The notes below the pieces were generated by a model, which searched no databases, was not told the DNA's origin, and saw only the letters and a list, made by a program, of their open reading frames with translations. This document shows positions 1-8,240 of a stretch of DNA of 64,000 bases, piece after piece. Within the stretch, counting starts at the first letter, position 1; every line of letters starts with the position of its first letter. A program made the translations under genes and the position numbers. Source of the DNA: CBDDBX01 sp965225955 (GTDB lineage Bacteria; Acidobacteriota; Aminicenantia; UBA2199); the NCBI GenBank assembly GCA_965225955.1, contig CBDDBX010000001.1, positions 137,533 through 201,532 of the forward strand, in the 5' to 3' direction.

Positions 1-2
1 CA

Positions 3-233
3 ATGAGGAAGGCTGAAAAAGTAAGTCCCGCAAAGATAATAAAATCTATTAAGAGCATAAAGATATGGAATGGAGTTCTGGGAACCTTACATTTTGAAAG
101 CAGAAACTATCTGAAAATAGTCAGAGATCAGATTGTAATTAATACAATAGATAGTAATGGGCAAGTCAGAAATGCTACTACTGATGATACTAAAGAGATG
201 GCAAAGGAGCCAATAAAAGGTAATAAGAAATGA
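3..233 (+). CDS. C-terminal end of a probable type-1 periplasmic binding protein (partial at window start)
   Basis: Only the last 76 codons are visible. The frame is open at the window edge, so the first ATG may be an internal Met. The text AKIIKSIKSIKIWNGVLGTL, followed by a HFESRN segment and an INTIDSNGQ strand, resembles the C-terminal end of ABC-type branched-chain-amino-acid (Peripla_BP_6) binding proteins, where a helix leads into a 'F-G-V-x-G-x-l-x-F-D' strand. Its stop overlaps the start of the TolC-like gene by 4 bases (ATGA), so it belongs to the peptide operon that follows. A binding protein there could take part in export, uptake or sensing of the product. The tail after residue 55 is polar and unremarkable. 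The family call rests on a short stretch and would need the upstream sequence. Confidence 0.45.
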   Translation: MRKAEKVSPAKIIKSIKSIKIWNGVLGTLHFESRNYLKIVRDQIVINTIDSNGQVRNATTDDTKEMAKEPIKGNKK

Positions 234-1777
234 GTATAATCAGAAGAGTCACCGTATTTTCTGTAGCAGCTTTTCTTGTTCTGAATATAAACCTTTACAC
301 CAGAGAGAGCAAGGGACTGACTATCAAAGAAGTTATTGCAAACTGTTTGAAAACAAACTATGGAATACGATCTTCACAGGCAGCAAAAAAGATTTCCGAA
401 GGTGTACTACAGGAAGCCAGAGGCAGATTTGATTACAATTTTAACCTGACTCTGTCTCAGAGACACAGAGAAAAGAGTGTTAAGGAGATAGAGAGCAATA
501 TTACAGATTATAACTTTTCTATTGGAAAACTACTGGGTAATGGAACTGTAATCGGTCTTAATGTTATAAATCAGCGTCTGGATTATCCTTCATCAGGAGA
601 GCCTGTAAATTATTCAGAAGTCAATGTTACCTTTGAGATTCCTTTTCTCAGAAATAGTGGCAGGAAGGCTGTAAGAGCAGATCTTGATGCCAGCAGATTA
701 AATTTTGATTCTGAGAAGCTGAGTTATAGAAATCAGGTACGAAAATCTGTACGTGATGTTCTGATAATGTACTGGAAGTATGTAGAAGAGGCTATGATTC
801 TTAAAGAGAGAATTACCGCTGAAAAGAGAGCTGAGAGATTAATAAGAGAATCAAGGGAGTTAATAAAGAGAGGAGAAGTAGCTCCTTCTGAACTAATTGC
901 ATATCAGGGAAACCTTGGTAATAAAGTCTCTACCAGAATTGCACAGGAACAGAGGCTGTTTGAGACAAAGTTGCTGCTTGGGAAAATCATGGGAATGAAA
1001 CCGGGTTTGAGCAGCAGGCTTTCTGCTCCCATGGATAAGCTTCCTGAAATATCCGGTATGGATGCTGGGAAACTGGATGAGATTAACAGTACCAGAGGTA
1101 TGGAAGTAGTGCTAAAAAGGAGGAAAGATTATATAGCTCTTGATAAATCAGTCAGTGCTGCGGATATTCTCCTAAAAGCTGCAGAAGCAAATCGTAAATC
1201 GGATTTGAAAATGGTACTTAAAACAGGATATAATGGAGCCGATACCGGAAAGGGGGCATCTGGTTTTTTAGGTGCAACGGGAAAAAATATTAAAGGGTTA
1301 AATTTCAGTGCAGGACTGAGTTATAACTGGCTTACCGGTAATAATTACAGAAGAGGGGTCAGGAAACAGAAGTTTTATAATCTGAAGCGACTGATCTTAA
1401 GAAGAGATGAAATGAGAATTGATATAAGCATTGAATGCATGAAATATATAAACAGAGTCAAAGGACTGATAAAACAGTATCGCTATATAAGACAGTCAAC
1501 AGATAATTATCTGAAAGCTCTGAAGAATGAGCAGATAAAATACAAAATGAACATGTCAACTCAATTGAGTATCATTGAAACTGAAGAGAATTATATGGAA
1601 GCTGCTATAAGAGAAATTGGTATTAAAAGAGAGTTGGCGGAAGCTATTACGTTTCTTAAATACACTGTTGGAGATCTGGGAATATTTTCTGAAGATGGAA
1701 ACTATATTTTAAGAAACGGAGATATTGTTAAGTTAAATATAGAATCATTTACAAGAGATATAAAAAAACAATATTAA
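230..1777 (+). CDS. TolC-family outer-membrane efflux protein
   Basis: The 515-residue protein has an N-terminal hydrophobic segment (about residues 7-22), then the long charged helices and short beta segments typical of the outer membrane efflux protein (OEP) family. It begins LTIKEVIANCLKTNYGIRSS, the usual TolC opening in which the first helix follows 'L-t-l-e-e-a-i-x-x-A-L-x-n-N'. A mid-protein GEVAPSELIAYQGNLG stretch matches the helix of the second half-repeat. TolC proteins form trimeric channels that carry substrates of ABC or RND pumps across the outer membrane. It starts inside the stop of the preceding gene and ends 10 bases before the precursor-peptide gene, so it is the likely outer-membrane exit for that peptide. 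The inner-membrane pump is not in the window and may lie upstream. Confidence 0.8.
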   Translation: MSIIRRVTVFSVAAFLVLNINLYTRESKGLTIKEVIANCLKTNYGIRSSQAAKKISEGVLQEARGRFDYNFNLTLSQRHREKSVKEIESNITDYNFSIGKLLGNGTVIGLNVINQRLDYPSSGEPVNYSEVNVTFEIPFLRNSGRKAVRADLDASRLNFDSEKLSYRNQVRKSVRDVLIMYWKYVEEAMILKERITAEKRAERLIRESRELIKRGEVAPSELIAYQGNLGNKVSTRIAQEQRLFETKLLLGKIMGMKPGLSSRLSAPMDKLPEISGMDAGKLDEINSTRGMEVVLKRRKDYIALDKSVSAADILLKAAEANRKSDLKMVLKTGYNGADTGKGASGFLGATGKNIKGLNFSAGLSYNWLTGNNYRRGVRKQKFYNLKRLILRRDEMRIDISIECMKYINRVKGLIKQYRYIRQSTDNYLKALKNEQIKYKMNMSTQLSIIETEENYMEAAIREIGIKRELAEAITFLKYTVGDLGIFSEDGNYILRNGDIVKLNIESFTRDIKKQY

Positions 1778-1787
1778 GGAGATTATT

Positions 1788-2084
1788 ATGTCAATTGAAA
1801 GTGCAAGAGCATTTTTTAAACGCTTTAATGAGGATGAAGCTTTCCGTGCCAGTCTCGAAAGTTCAAACTGCAAAGAGGGGCGTGCGGGAATAATTAAACA
1901 GGCGGGTTATGATTTTACAGAAGATGAGATTAATGAAGTAATGTCTGAGCCTCAGGAACTGGATCTTGATGATCTGGAAGCGGTTGCCGGTGGTGTTGGC
2001 GGTGATTCTTCAGATACCGATAGTAATAGTGATGACGATGATGATGGGGGCTCTTCCAGTTCAGCAGCTGCAGCAGCTGTTTAG
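1788..2084 (+). CDS. Nif11-type RiPP precursor peptide with acidic Asp/Ser/Ala core
   Basis: A 98-residue precursor preceded by a good ribosome site (AAGGAG just upstream of the ATG). Residues 1-69 are a Nif11-like (nitrile-hydratase-type) leader: it begins MSIESARAFFKRFNED, has IIKQAGYDFTEDEINEV in the middle, and ends LDDLEAVAGG, the double-glycine cleavage motif. The remaining 29 residues are extraordinary. They contain eight Asp (five in a row), about nine Ser/Thr/Asn, four Gly, a run of five Ala and a terminal Val. There is no Cys, no aromatic and no basic residue. Azoline or lanthionine chemistry on Cys is therefore excluded, but backbone thioamidation by the YcaO/TfuA pair needs no Cys. 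The gene sits between the exporter and modification genes. The leader call is firm; the final product is inference. Confidence 0.88.
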   Translation: MSIESARAFFKRFNEDEAFRASLESSNCKEGRAGIIKQAGYDFTEDEINEVMSEPQELDLDDLEAVAGGVGGDSSDTDSNSDDDDDGGSSSSAAAAAV

Positions 2085-2140
2085 ATTTGTGTAGAACTGA
2101 TTTATATCGATTCAATAGTGATTTCTGACAGGAGACGTGT

Positions 2141-3457
2141 GTGACAAAATATTTTGTAATAATGGTTTGTATATCCATAGTTTATGGAACTATCCTGCTT
2201 GCTTTGCCCAGGCAGAGTGCAGCAATTCAAAACAGAATCTGTAAAATTCTGAAGATAAAAACTAAAAATGATTATGACAGCAGTAAGAAATTAATAAGCA
2301 GAAGAATTAAAGGAGCAATTTATCTGCTTATAGGAGTCATGTGGTTTCTTATTACAGGTACACATCTTCTGTTTAACTATTCCGGCAGTAAGCTGAGATG
2401 TGAAGGAAGTGTTGCTAAAGATAAAATTGCAGAAATTGTTGGTGAATATATTAAGGAACGGAAGATTCCAGGCGTTGTTGTAGGAGTAATTTCAGAAAAT
2501 GGAGAAAAGTTCTATTCACAGGGATATTCTGATCTGGACAAGGGAAGCTTTGTGACGCCAGATACCCAGTTTGAAATCGGATCTCTTACAAAGGCTTTTA
2601 CAGGTGTTTTGCTTGCTAAAGCAACAGAAGATAAAGAGGTTGACATAAGTAGTACAGTTGGAGAGGTTCTGCCGGAAATGGATACCGGGGATATTAAGAA
2701 GATCACATTAACAGAATTATGTACTCACACTTCAGGGTTACCAAGAGTGATCTTTTCTGTGAAATATTTCGCACTCTCTGCATTAAAGACCCTGTTTCTG
2801 AAAGATCCATACTCTTTTTATACAGATGCTTATGTTATGGATTATCTCAGAAATATGAAGATTCCTGAAGAGAAGAAATTTGGATATTCAAACCTTGGAA
2901 CAGGTTTCCTTGGTCACATTCTTGCGAAAAAGAGAGGTGTGAATTATGGAAAACTGATTAGCGAGAGAATACTTAAACCTTTTGGAATGAGCCGGTCCGG
3001 TCTGATTCCCATGTCAGAGAATGTAGCAAAAGGGTATGCAGGATTCTACTGTCTTGTGCCATTTTCAGAAACTTTCAGTCTTCCGATTGTTTCAGAAGGA
3101 GAGCCCTGGGATATGAGTGAAATACTTAAGGGAGCTGGTGCCCTGAGATCCACTGGCAGAGATATGGTGAAATTCCTTAAACACTGTATAAGTGGAGATT
3201 CTGGATTCAGAGTTTCAGTTAAACCTCTATTCAAAGTTAGTGACAATTTCTCCATGGGAATGTTCTGGGGCCTTTATCGTAGCAAAAGTTTCTCAGAAAC
3301 TCTTGTATTCCATGATGGAGAAACCGGTGGTTTTAAAAGTTTTATGGGAATATTTCCTGAACAGAAAACCGGAGTGGTTATTCTAACCAATACTACTAAA
3401 GATGTAAGGCCTCTCGGAGTGAAGATATTAAAAACTCTCCAGAAAGAAGGTGTATGA
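2141..3457 (+). CDS. Membrane-anchored beta-lactamase-family (S12) serine hydrolase
   Basis: The start is GTG with AGGAGA about 6 bases upstream. Two N-terminal membrane segments (about residues 4-22 and 60-82) are followed by a serine beta-lactamase/penicillin-binding fold of the class C/S12 type. The SxxK motif is EIGSLTKAF (about residue 148), the YxN motif is GYSNLGTG, and the third motif is HDGETGG near the C-terminus. The family includes D-Ala-D-Ala peptidases, esterases and D-aminopeptidases. The catalytic domain should face the periplasm. It lies between the precursor gene and ycaO (the stop is 4 bases before the ATG proposed for ycaO), so a role in trimming the leader or product, or in immunity, is attractive. 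It could also be an ordinary cell-wall hydrolase that was recruited. Confidence 0.8.
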   Translation: MTKYFVIMVCISIVYGTILLALPRQSAAIQNRICKILKIKTKNDYDSSKKLISRRIKGAIYLLIGVMWFLITGTHLLFNYSGSKLRCEGSVAKDKIAEIVGEYIKERKIPGVVVGVISENGEKFYSQGYSDLDKGSFVTPDTQFEIGSLTKAFTGVLLAKATEDKEVDISSTVGEVLPEMDTGDIKKITLTELCTHTSGLPRVIFSVKYFALSALKTLFLKDPYSFYTDAYVMDYLRNMKIPEEKKFGYSNLGTGFLGHILAKKRGVNYGKLISERILKPFGMSRSGLIPMSENVAKGYAGFYCLVPFSETFSLPIVSEGEPWDMSEILKGAGALRSTGRDMVKFLKHCISGDSGFRVSVKPLFKVSDNFSMGMFWGLYRSKSFSETLVFHDGETGGFKSFMGIFPEQKTGVVILTNTTKDVRPLGVKILKTLQKEGV

Positions 3458-3461
3458 AGAG

Positions 3462-4745
3462 ATGTCTGAAGATGTAATAGACAAAAATGTTATAAAGTTC
3501 AGAAATAAGATAATAAGAGGTACAAAGCAGTTTATTAAGGGGACTCACAGAGTGTGTCCACCGGAAGTAACTCTTGAGAAGATAAAGCCTTGTTTTAAGA
3601 GAGTAGGTTTAACAAGGCTGGCAAATATAACCGGGCTGGATAGGATAGGAATTCCTGTGGTTCTGTCAATAAGGCCTAACGCAGGCTATCTGGCAGTAGA
3701 TGCCGGGAAAGGGGCGACTGTTATGGCAGCCTCAGTTTCAGCTGCTATGGAGTGCATTGAGCGTTACCATGGAGAAGTTGCTGAGTTTGATAGTCTTAGT
3801 GCCACCTTTAAAGAGGTTGAGGCGAACTATACTACAATTCCTTTTGAGAAGCTGCCACTTATTAAAAACTCTCTGTTCAATAAAAATCATAAAATAGAAT
3901 GGACCTTGTGCTGGGATATTATAAATCAGGAAGAAGTAACAGTGCCTGTTGATCTGATATCAATGAACAGCCACAAAATCAGAACAACAGAGCTGATACA
4001 TTTTCAGGGTAGTTCAAATGGCCTTGCTTCAGGGAATACTTTTTCAGAAGCTCTCTGCTCAGCTCTGTACGAACTTGTAGAGAGAGATGCTGTAACCTGT
4101 CACAGAATGGCTTCACTTAATGGGGTATACAAAATACCTGTAGTAATTCAGGAATCAATAGATTTTCCTATTGTGAAAGAGCAGTTAAAACTTCTGAATA
4201 GTGCAGGAGTAAAAGCTATTATTAAAGACTGTTCTATCGATACAGAGATTCCGGTATATATGGCATATATCTATGATACTGTACGATCTGATATTGGTAT
4301 ATACAGAGGTTATGGCGCTCATGCTGAACATGAGATAGCTATGAGCAGAGCAGTTAATGAAGCTGTTCAGGCGAGGGCTATATACATAGCAGGGTCAAGA
4401 GATGATTTTTTCCAGTACAATTTTTATAAAAATAAGAAAGTAAATCAGGAATTAGCCATAGAGCGCCTGAAGAGTACTCCCGCAACAGTTGATCTCAGTA
4501 ATGCCTATTCAGAAAGCACATCAACTTTTGAAGGAGATATTAATTTGATAATCAATAAATTACAGAAGGTGGGGATTAATCAGGTTATTGCAGAAGATTT
4601 GACTCTCGAAAACTTCGATATATCTGTTGTGAGAGCTGTTGTACCAGGGCTTGAGGGATATCTGTTTAACTACTATCAGCCTGGTAAAAGAGCTCAGGGT
4701 TTCATGGCTTTACAGAATATTTTAGCCAGAGGAGTTGCACAATGA
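3462..4745 (+). CDS. ycaO: YcaO-domain ATP-dependent peptide backbone-modifying enzyme
   Basis: YcaO enzymes use ATP to activate a peptide amide oxygen, giving azolines, amidines or, with TfuA, thioamides. The ATP-binding signature is clear: AVDAGKGATVMAASVSAAME then CIERYHGE (about residues 78-107), a second block SSNGLASGNTFSEALCSALY then ELVERDAV (about 184-212), and a C-terminal VVPGLEGYLFNYYQPGKRAQ. No E1-like/ThiF or Ocin-ThiF partner is encoded, only TfuA, which favours thioamidation. The ATG at 3462 lies 4 bases after the hydrolase stop, with AGAAGG 11 bases upstream; a GTG at 3450 in the same frame is an alternative that would overlap that stop. The 3' end overlaps the tfuA start (ATGA), implying coupled translation. 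Confidence 0.93.
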   Translation: MSEDVIDKNVIKFRNKIIRGTKQFIKGTHRVCPPEVTLEKIKPCFKRVGLTRLANITGLDRIGIPVVLSIRPNAGYLAVDAGKGATVMAASVSAAMECIERYHGEVAEFDSLSATFKEVEANYTTIPFEKLPLIKNSLFNKNHKIEWTLCWDIINQEEVTVPVDLISMNSHKIRTTELIHFQGSSNGLASGNTFSEALCSALYELVERDAVTCHRMASLNGVYKIPVVIQESIDFPIVKEQLKLLNSAGVKAIIKDCSIDTEIPVYMAYIYDTVRSDIGIYRGYGAHAEHEIAMSRAVNEAVQARAIYIAGSRDDFFQYNFYKNKKVNQELAIERLKSTPATVDLSNAYSESTSTFEGDINLIINKLQKVGINQVIAEDLTLENFDISVVRAVVPGLEGYLFNYYQPGKRAQGFMALQNILARGVAQ

Positions 4746-6124
4746 AGGTAGTCGTTTTTCTGGGCCCCACACTCCCTGTAGAGGTGGCACAAAACATCTT
4801 GCCTGATGCTGTCTTCAGAGCACCTGCAAGGCAGGCAGATATTCTTAGTTGTGTTCTCAACGATGAACCTGATGTTATAGGTCTGATTGATGGTGTATTT
4901 GATCAGGCTCTTTCTGTATGGCACAAAGAGATTCTTTTTGCTTTAAAAGAGGGTGTGAGAGTGGTTGGTGCAAGTAGTATGGGAGCTCTCAGAGCAGTAG
5001 AAACAGCTCCTTTTGGAATGGAAGGCGTTGGGAAGATTTTTGAGCAGTACCAGAATGGTGAGTTAACTGATGATGATGAAGTTGCCATAGTTCACGGCCC
5101 TGTTGATTCCAACTACTATTCAGATACTCTACCAATGGTTAATATAAGAGCAACCTTTGATAAAGCTGTTTGTATGGGCATTATCTCAGATGAGTCCAGA
5201 AACAGGCTGGTAGAGGCAGGGAAGAGTATCTATTTTCCCATGAGGAATTTTGAAGAGATTTTTGCTGTTTCAGAAAGAGACGATCCGGATAACTGTAATA
5301 TAGAAAAACTAAGGGAATTCTGTCAGGATAATTATGTAGATTTAAAAGCTGAAGATGCTGTTGAGATGCTGAAATATATATCACAGATGGAACTGGTTGA
5401 TAAGTTAACAGAGGGATCTCAGGATTATGAGTTAACCAGAAACTATATGTTTAATACTCTCTACAGTAGAGACCGGTTGATAAGAAGAGAAGGTATGGAA
5501 CTTTCTCTGGATACGGTTACCAATTATGCTGCTGTTCATATGGAAAGCTACAACGCCGTTAATTTCAGTTCACTGAACAGGCGGGCAACTCTTATTCTGG
5601 CAGATCTTATGGAGCTGGAGGTTAAAGATGAAGATGTTGAGAAAGAGGTCACAAGATTCTTTCTGATCAGAAAACTGTACAGTGAAGAAGAGAAGAGAGA
5701 GTGGTTGAATAAAAACGACCTTACAGAGAAAGATTTTAATGTTCTTATGAGAGAGAATGCCTTATGCAGAAGGGTTCATAAATATATATTAACCAGAAAT
5801 CAGGGGGGTAGTAATAAGTGCTATATTCTTGAAGAGTTGAAATTGCAGGATAAGTACGAAGATTGTGCTGATATGGCAGCTAAACGTGAGAAGATTCTTC
5901 GGGAAAACTGTTATAACCAGAATGGAACAGATTGCAATGTAAATATGTCTGAACTGGTTGTGGAGCATATGCAGAATAGTAACTGGAATATAGATACTCA
6001 CTATAAGGAGTGGGCAGGGGAAGCGGGATTTATGGGACAGGATTTCCTTAAATACGAACTTCTTAAAGCCAGAAAGAGCAGAGAGATTCTTAAAGAAAAA
6101 TTAAGTACTCTTCTGGATCTTTAA
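4742..6124 (+). CDS. tfuA: TfuA-like protein, YcaO partner
   Basis: The N-terminal ~120 residues are a typical TfuA core: VVVFLGPTLPVEVAQNILPD, then APARQADIL, then DVIGLIDGVF, and the conserved GVRVVGASSMGALRAVE loop. TfuA proteins pair with YcaO and are thought to supply sulfide for thioamide formation, as in methyl-coenzyme M reductase glycine thioamidation and the thioviridamide-type peptides. The remaining ~330 residues are largely helical and charged and I recognise no further domain. They make the protein longer than the core TfuA domain needs and could be a substrate-docking region. The ATG overlaps the ycaO stop by 4 bases. It is the last gene of the operon and is followed closely by a strong hairpin. 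Confidence 0.9.
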   Translation: MKVVVFLGPTLPVEVAQNILPDAVFRAPARQADILSCVLNDEPDVIGLIDGVFDQALSVWHKEILFALKEGVRVVGASSMGALRAVETAPFGMEGVGKIFEQYQNGELTDDDEVAIVHGPVDSNYYSDTLPMVNIRATFDKAVCMGIISDESRNRLVEAGKSIYFPMRNFEEIFAVSERDDPDNCNIEKLREFCQDNYVDLKAEDAVEMLKYISQMELVDKLTEGSQDYELTRNYMFNTLYSRDRLIRREGMELSLDTVTNYAAVHMESYNAVNFSSLNRRATLILADLMELEVKDEDVEKEVTRFFLIRKLYSEEEKREWLNKNDLTEKDFNVLMRENALCRRVHKYILTRNQGGSNKCYILEELKLQDKYEDCADMAAKREKILRENCYNQNGTDCNVNMSELVVEHMQNSNWNIDTHYKEWAGEAGFMGQDFLKYELLKARKSREILKEKLSTLLDL

Positions 6125-6130
6125 ATACTG

Positions 6131-6151
6131 AGCAGGGGGAGGCCCCCTGCT
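6131..6151. terminator. Hairpin between convergent genes
   Basis: A 9-bp perfect stem (AGCAGGGGG / CCCCCTGCT) with a 3-base loop starts 7 bases after the tfuA stop. A T-rich stretch follows some 15 bases later. It sits between tfuA and the convergent glycosidase gene, so it probably ends both transcripts. Confidence 0.65.
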
Positions 6152-6170
6152 GAAATATCAGCTTTTGTGT

Positions 6171-8054
6171 CTATTTTTTAGTCTTTGAGTTATGGAACTC
6201 AACTACTCCTGATGGTGGAACTGCTACTGTGTGTACTCTTTTTGTCAGATTAATAGTACCTGAATCTTTAAGCTCTCCCATGCAGTTAAATACTTTATAA
6301 TTATATTTCCCGAAGTTATCCTTACAATTCAGGTGTATCTCTTTTGATGTTGTTGCGTTAATAAGGTCAAAGTTACCTGATTCAGGAGATATAATCTGGT
6401 TACTGTATAGTGCGTAGACAGATTTCTTTTTACTGTGAGCAGATATTACCGGATAGTTCTCTGCAGGATTCTGTGGTTTCAGTTCTCCATTAAGAAGAGT
6501 CTCTCTGTTTCTGTTACAGTATTCTGTAATGAACTTAACCATTTTAAAATGATCTTTGGGAATATCCTCCAGTCGAACAGAAATCTGAGGTACTGAGAAA
6601 ATTATATTAAGAAACTGAAGAGCTGCATCTTCAACTCTCTCTTTATAGGTCCACATGATCATATCTGAGTGTACAGCAGTATTACCACTTATAAGCCTCA
6701 GATCAACCATACCAACTCTGTTGACAACATATGAGTTGGGGCAGTCGCCAACTCTGAACATGTTGCCGTATTTCCTCATAAGAGGGCCGGTGTAGGGCTG
6801 TCTGAACTCAATCATAATGTCTTTGTTAACTTTTCTGAGTTCTCTTATAATATCTGTCATAAGGCGATCTGTTGCTTCATTAACCGAGGCATAATCCCTT
6901 CCGTTGCTTCTGGTAAGTTCAGTGTTTGAGTTTGCTACAAATCTGCCAAGAAAATCCAGCTTAAACCCATCAACACCCCAATCAGCTATTGCTCTTCTGT
7001 AAGTATCTATAATATGGTGTCTTACTTCAGGGTACCTTGGATCAAGTTCCCATGCTCCCTGACCCTTCCACTGTCTCAGGTATTTACCTTTAAACCTGGG
7101 GAATGTCTCTGATTTTTCACCTACCAGAGGAACACCATACCAGAGTATGAATTTCAATCCTTCTTTATGTACAGTATTAACCAGCTGTTTCATTTTTGTC
7201 AGCCTTTCAGGTTTCCAGTCACCAGTGTAGGCATAGCCTCTGTTGCTATCAAGAGTCTGCCAGCCATCATCAACAATAATCGCTTTAAATCCCATTCTGG
7301 CAGACACTCTGACTTCACTTATAAGTTCCTGTTCACTCATATTCTGGTGATAACTATACCAGGTTGAGTACATCGGTTTTGTTGCAATTTCAGGTACTTC
7401 AGCAGGCTCAAAACCTTTGTGGGAGGCCCACCAGGAAGCAACATTATTCAGGCTTTTGTAAAAAGGCCTTTCTGTTCTGTCTATAAGAATCTCTACACTA
7501 TACTCTTTTATAGCTTTATGCTTCTCTTTAAACAGGTTTATTACGCAATATATCCTTCCATCTTCTTCTCTTACTCCGGTGGAGAGTTCTACTGTATTAA
7601 GAGCATCAGATACCGCGAAGGTCAGAATGTTATTGTTGCTGTTTCCAAAGAGTTGTATAACCGGAGCATTTTTAGCCAGCATGGATTTTACTTTTGATGG
7701 GTACCAGTCGGGTTTGATTGTCTTATTCAGGTAGCTGTTACTCTTCCATACTCCTGCAACTCCACAGGAAGGCTGGGACCATTTAATTTTAACCGGAGAA
7801 GGGGTGGTGGGAACAGGTGCTTTCATGGTGATTGTAATAACAGAGAGTCTGTTGCTTATTTTTTTCTCAGATGTTCTGAATGAAAAATCAGCTGAACTTC
7901 CTTCGACTCTTAAATTGTACCCGCAACTTTTAAACTCCAGAGGAAGCCTGGAGTGACGGTCTGCATAAATACCAATAGTTATAAGTAATACTGCAATTGT
8001 TAATAGAACTGTTTTTCTGATCATGAGGATATAGTATTGGGCATACTTTTTCAT
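6171..8054 (-). CDS. Exported GH36-like alpha-glycosidase (melibiase family)
   Basis: A 627-residue protein with a hydrophobic signal/anchor near the N-terminus (TVLLTIAVLLITIGIYA). The TIM-barrel region shows MGFKAIIVDDGWQTLD, then KFILWYGVPLVG, then WGVDGFKLDFLGRF, whose Asp in KLDF matches the GH36 nucleophile, and VGDCPN, whose Asp is a candidate acid/base. This is the arrangement of alpha-galactosidase/raffinose-synthase-like enzymes, with a beta-sandwich N-terminal domain (about 60-200) and a C-terminal sandwich. A second ATG 33 bases downstream (MIRKTVLL) is an equally good start; neither has a clear ribosome site. The linkage specificity cannot be read from sequence. It is convergent with the peptide operon and so not part of it. 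Confidence 0.8.
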   Translation of the reverse strand: MKKYAQYYILMIRKTVLLTIAVLLITIGIYADRHSRLPLEFKSCGYNLRVEGSSADFSFRTSEKKISNRLSVITITMKAPVPTTPSPVKIKWSQPSCGVAGVWKSNSYLNKTIKPDWYPSKVKSMLAKNAPVIQLFGNSNNNILTFAVSDALNTVELSTGVREEDGRIYCVINLFKEKHKAIKEYSVEILIDRTERPFYKSLNNVASWWASHKGFEPAEVPEIATKPMYSTWYSYHQNMSEQELISEVRVSARMGFKAIIVDDGWQTLDSNRGYAYTGDWKPERLTKMKQLVNTVHKEGLKFILWYGVPLVGEKSETFPRFKGKYLRQWKGQGAWELDPRYPEVRHHIIDTYRRAIADWGVDGFKLDFLGRFVANSNTELTRSNGRDYASVNEATDRLMTDIIRELRKVNKDIMIEFRQPYTGPLMRKYGNMFRVGDCPNSYVVNRVGMVDLRLISGNTAVHSDMIMWTYKERVEDAALQFLNIIFSVPQISVRLEDIPKDHFKMVKFITEYCNRNRETLLNGELKPQNPAENYPVISAHSKKKSVYALYSNQIISPESGNFDLINATTSKEIHLNCKDNFGKYNYKVFNCMGELKDSGTINLTKRVHTVAVPPSGVVEFHNSKTKK

Positions 8055-8240
8055 GTCAATAGGTTGTTGAAACGGGGTTTATACAGAAATCAGATTAATA
8101 TTGACTGAATACTATTATTGTTCAACAAAACACAGAATATAATCTGCAGGTATTAACAGATATATGGTTTTTTACCATATAGCCGGATAAAATTTTTTTA
8201 CAAATTCTCAATACTTTTTGCAATTGTGAAACTGAATCCC

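Noticed and set aside
1930..2178. Minus-strand His/Arg-rich frame antisense to the Nif11 precursor
   Set aside because: It exists because the opposite strand encodes Asp repeats (GAT/GAC read backwards as ATC/GTC in other frames gives His-rich text). There is no ribosome site.
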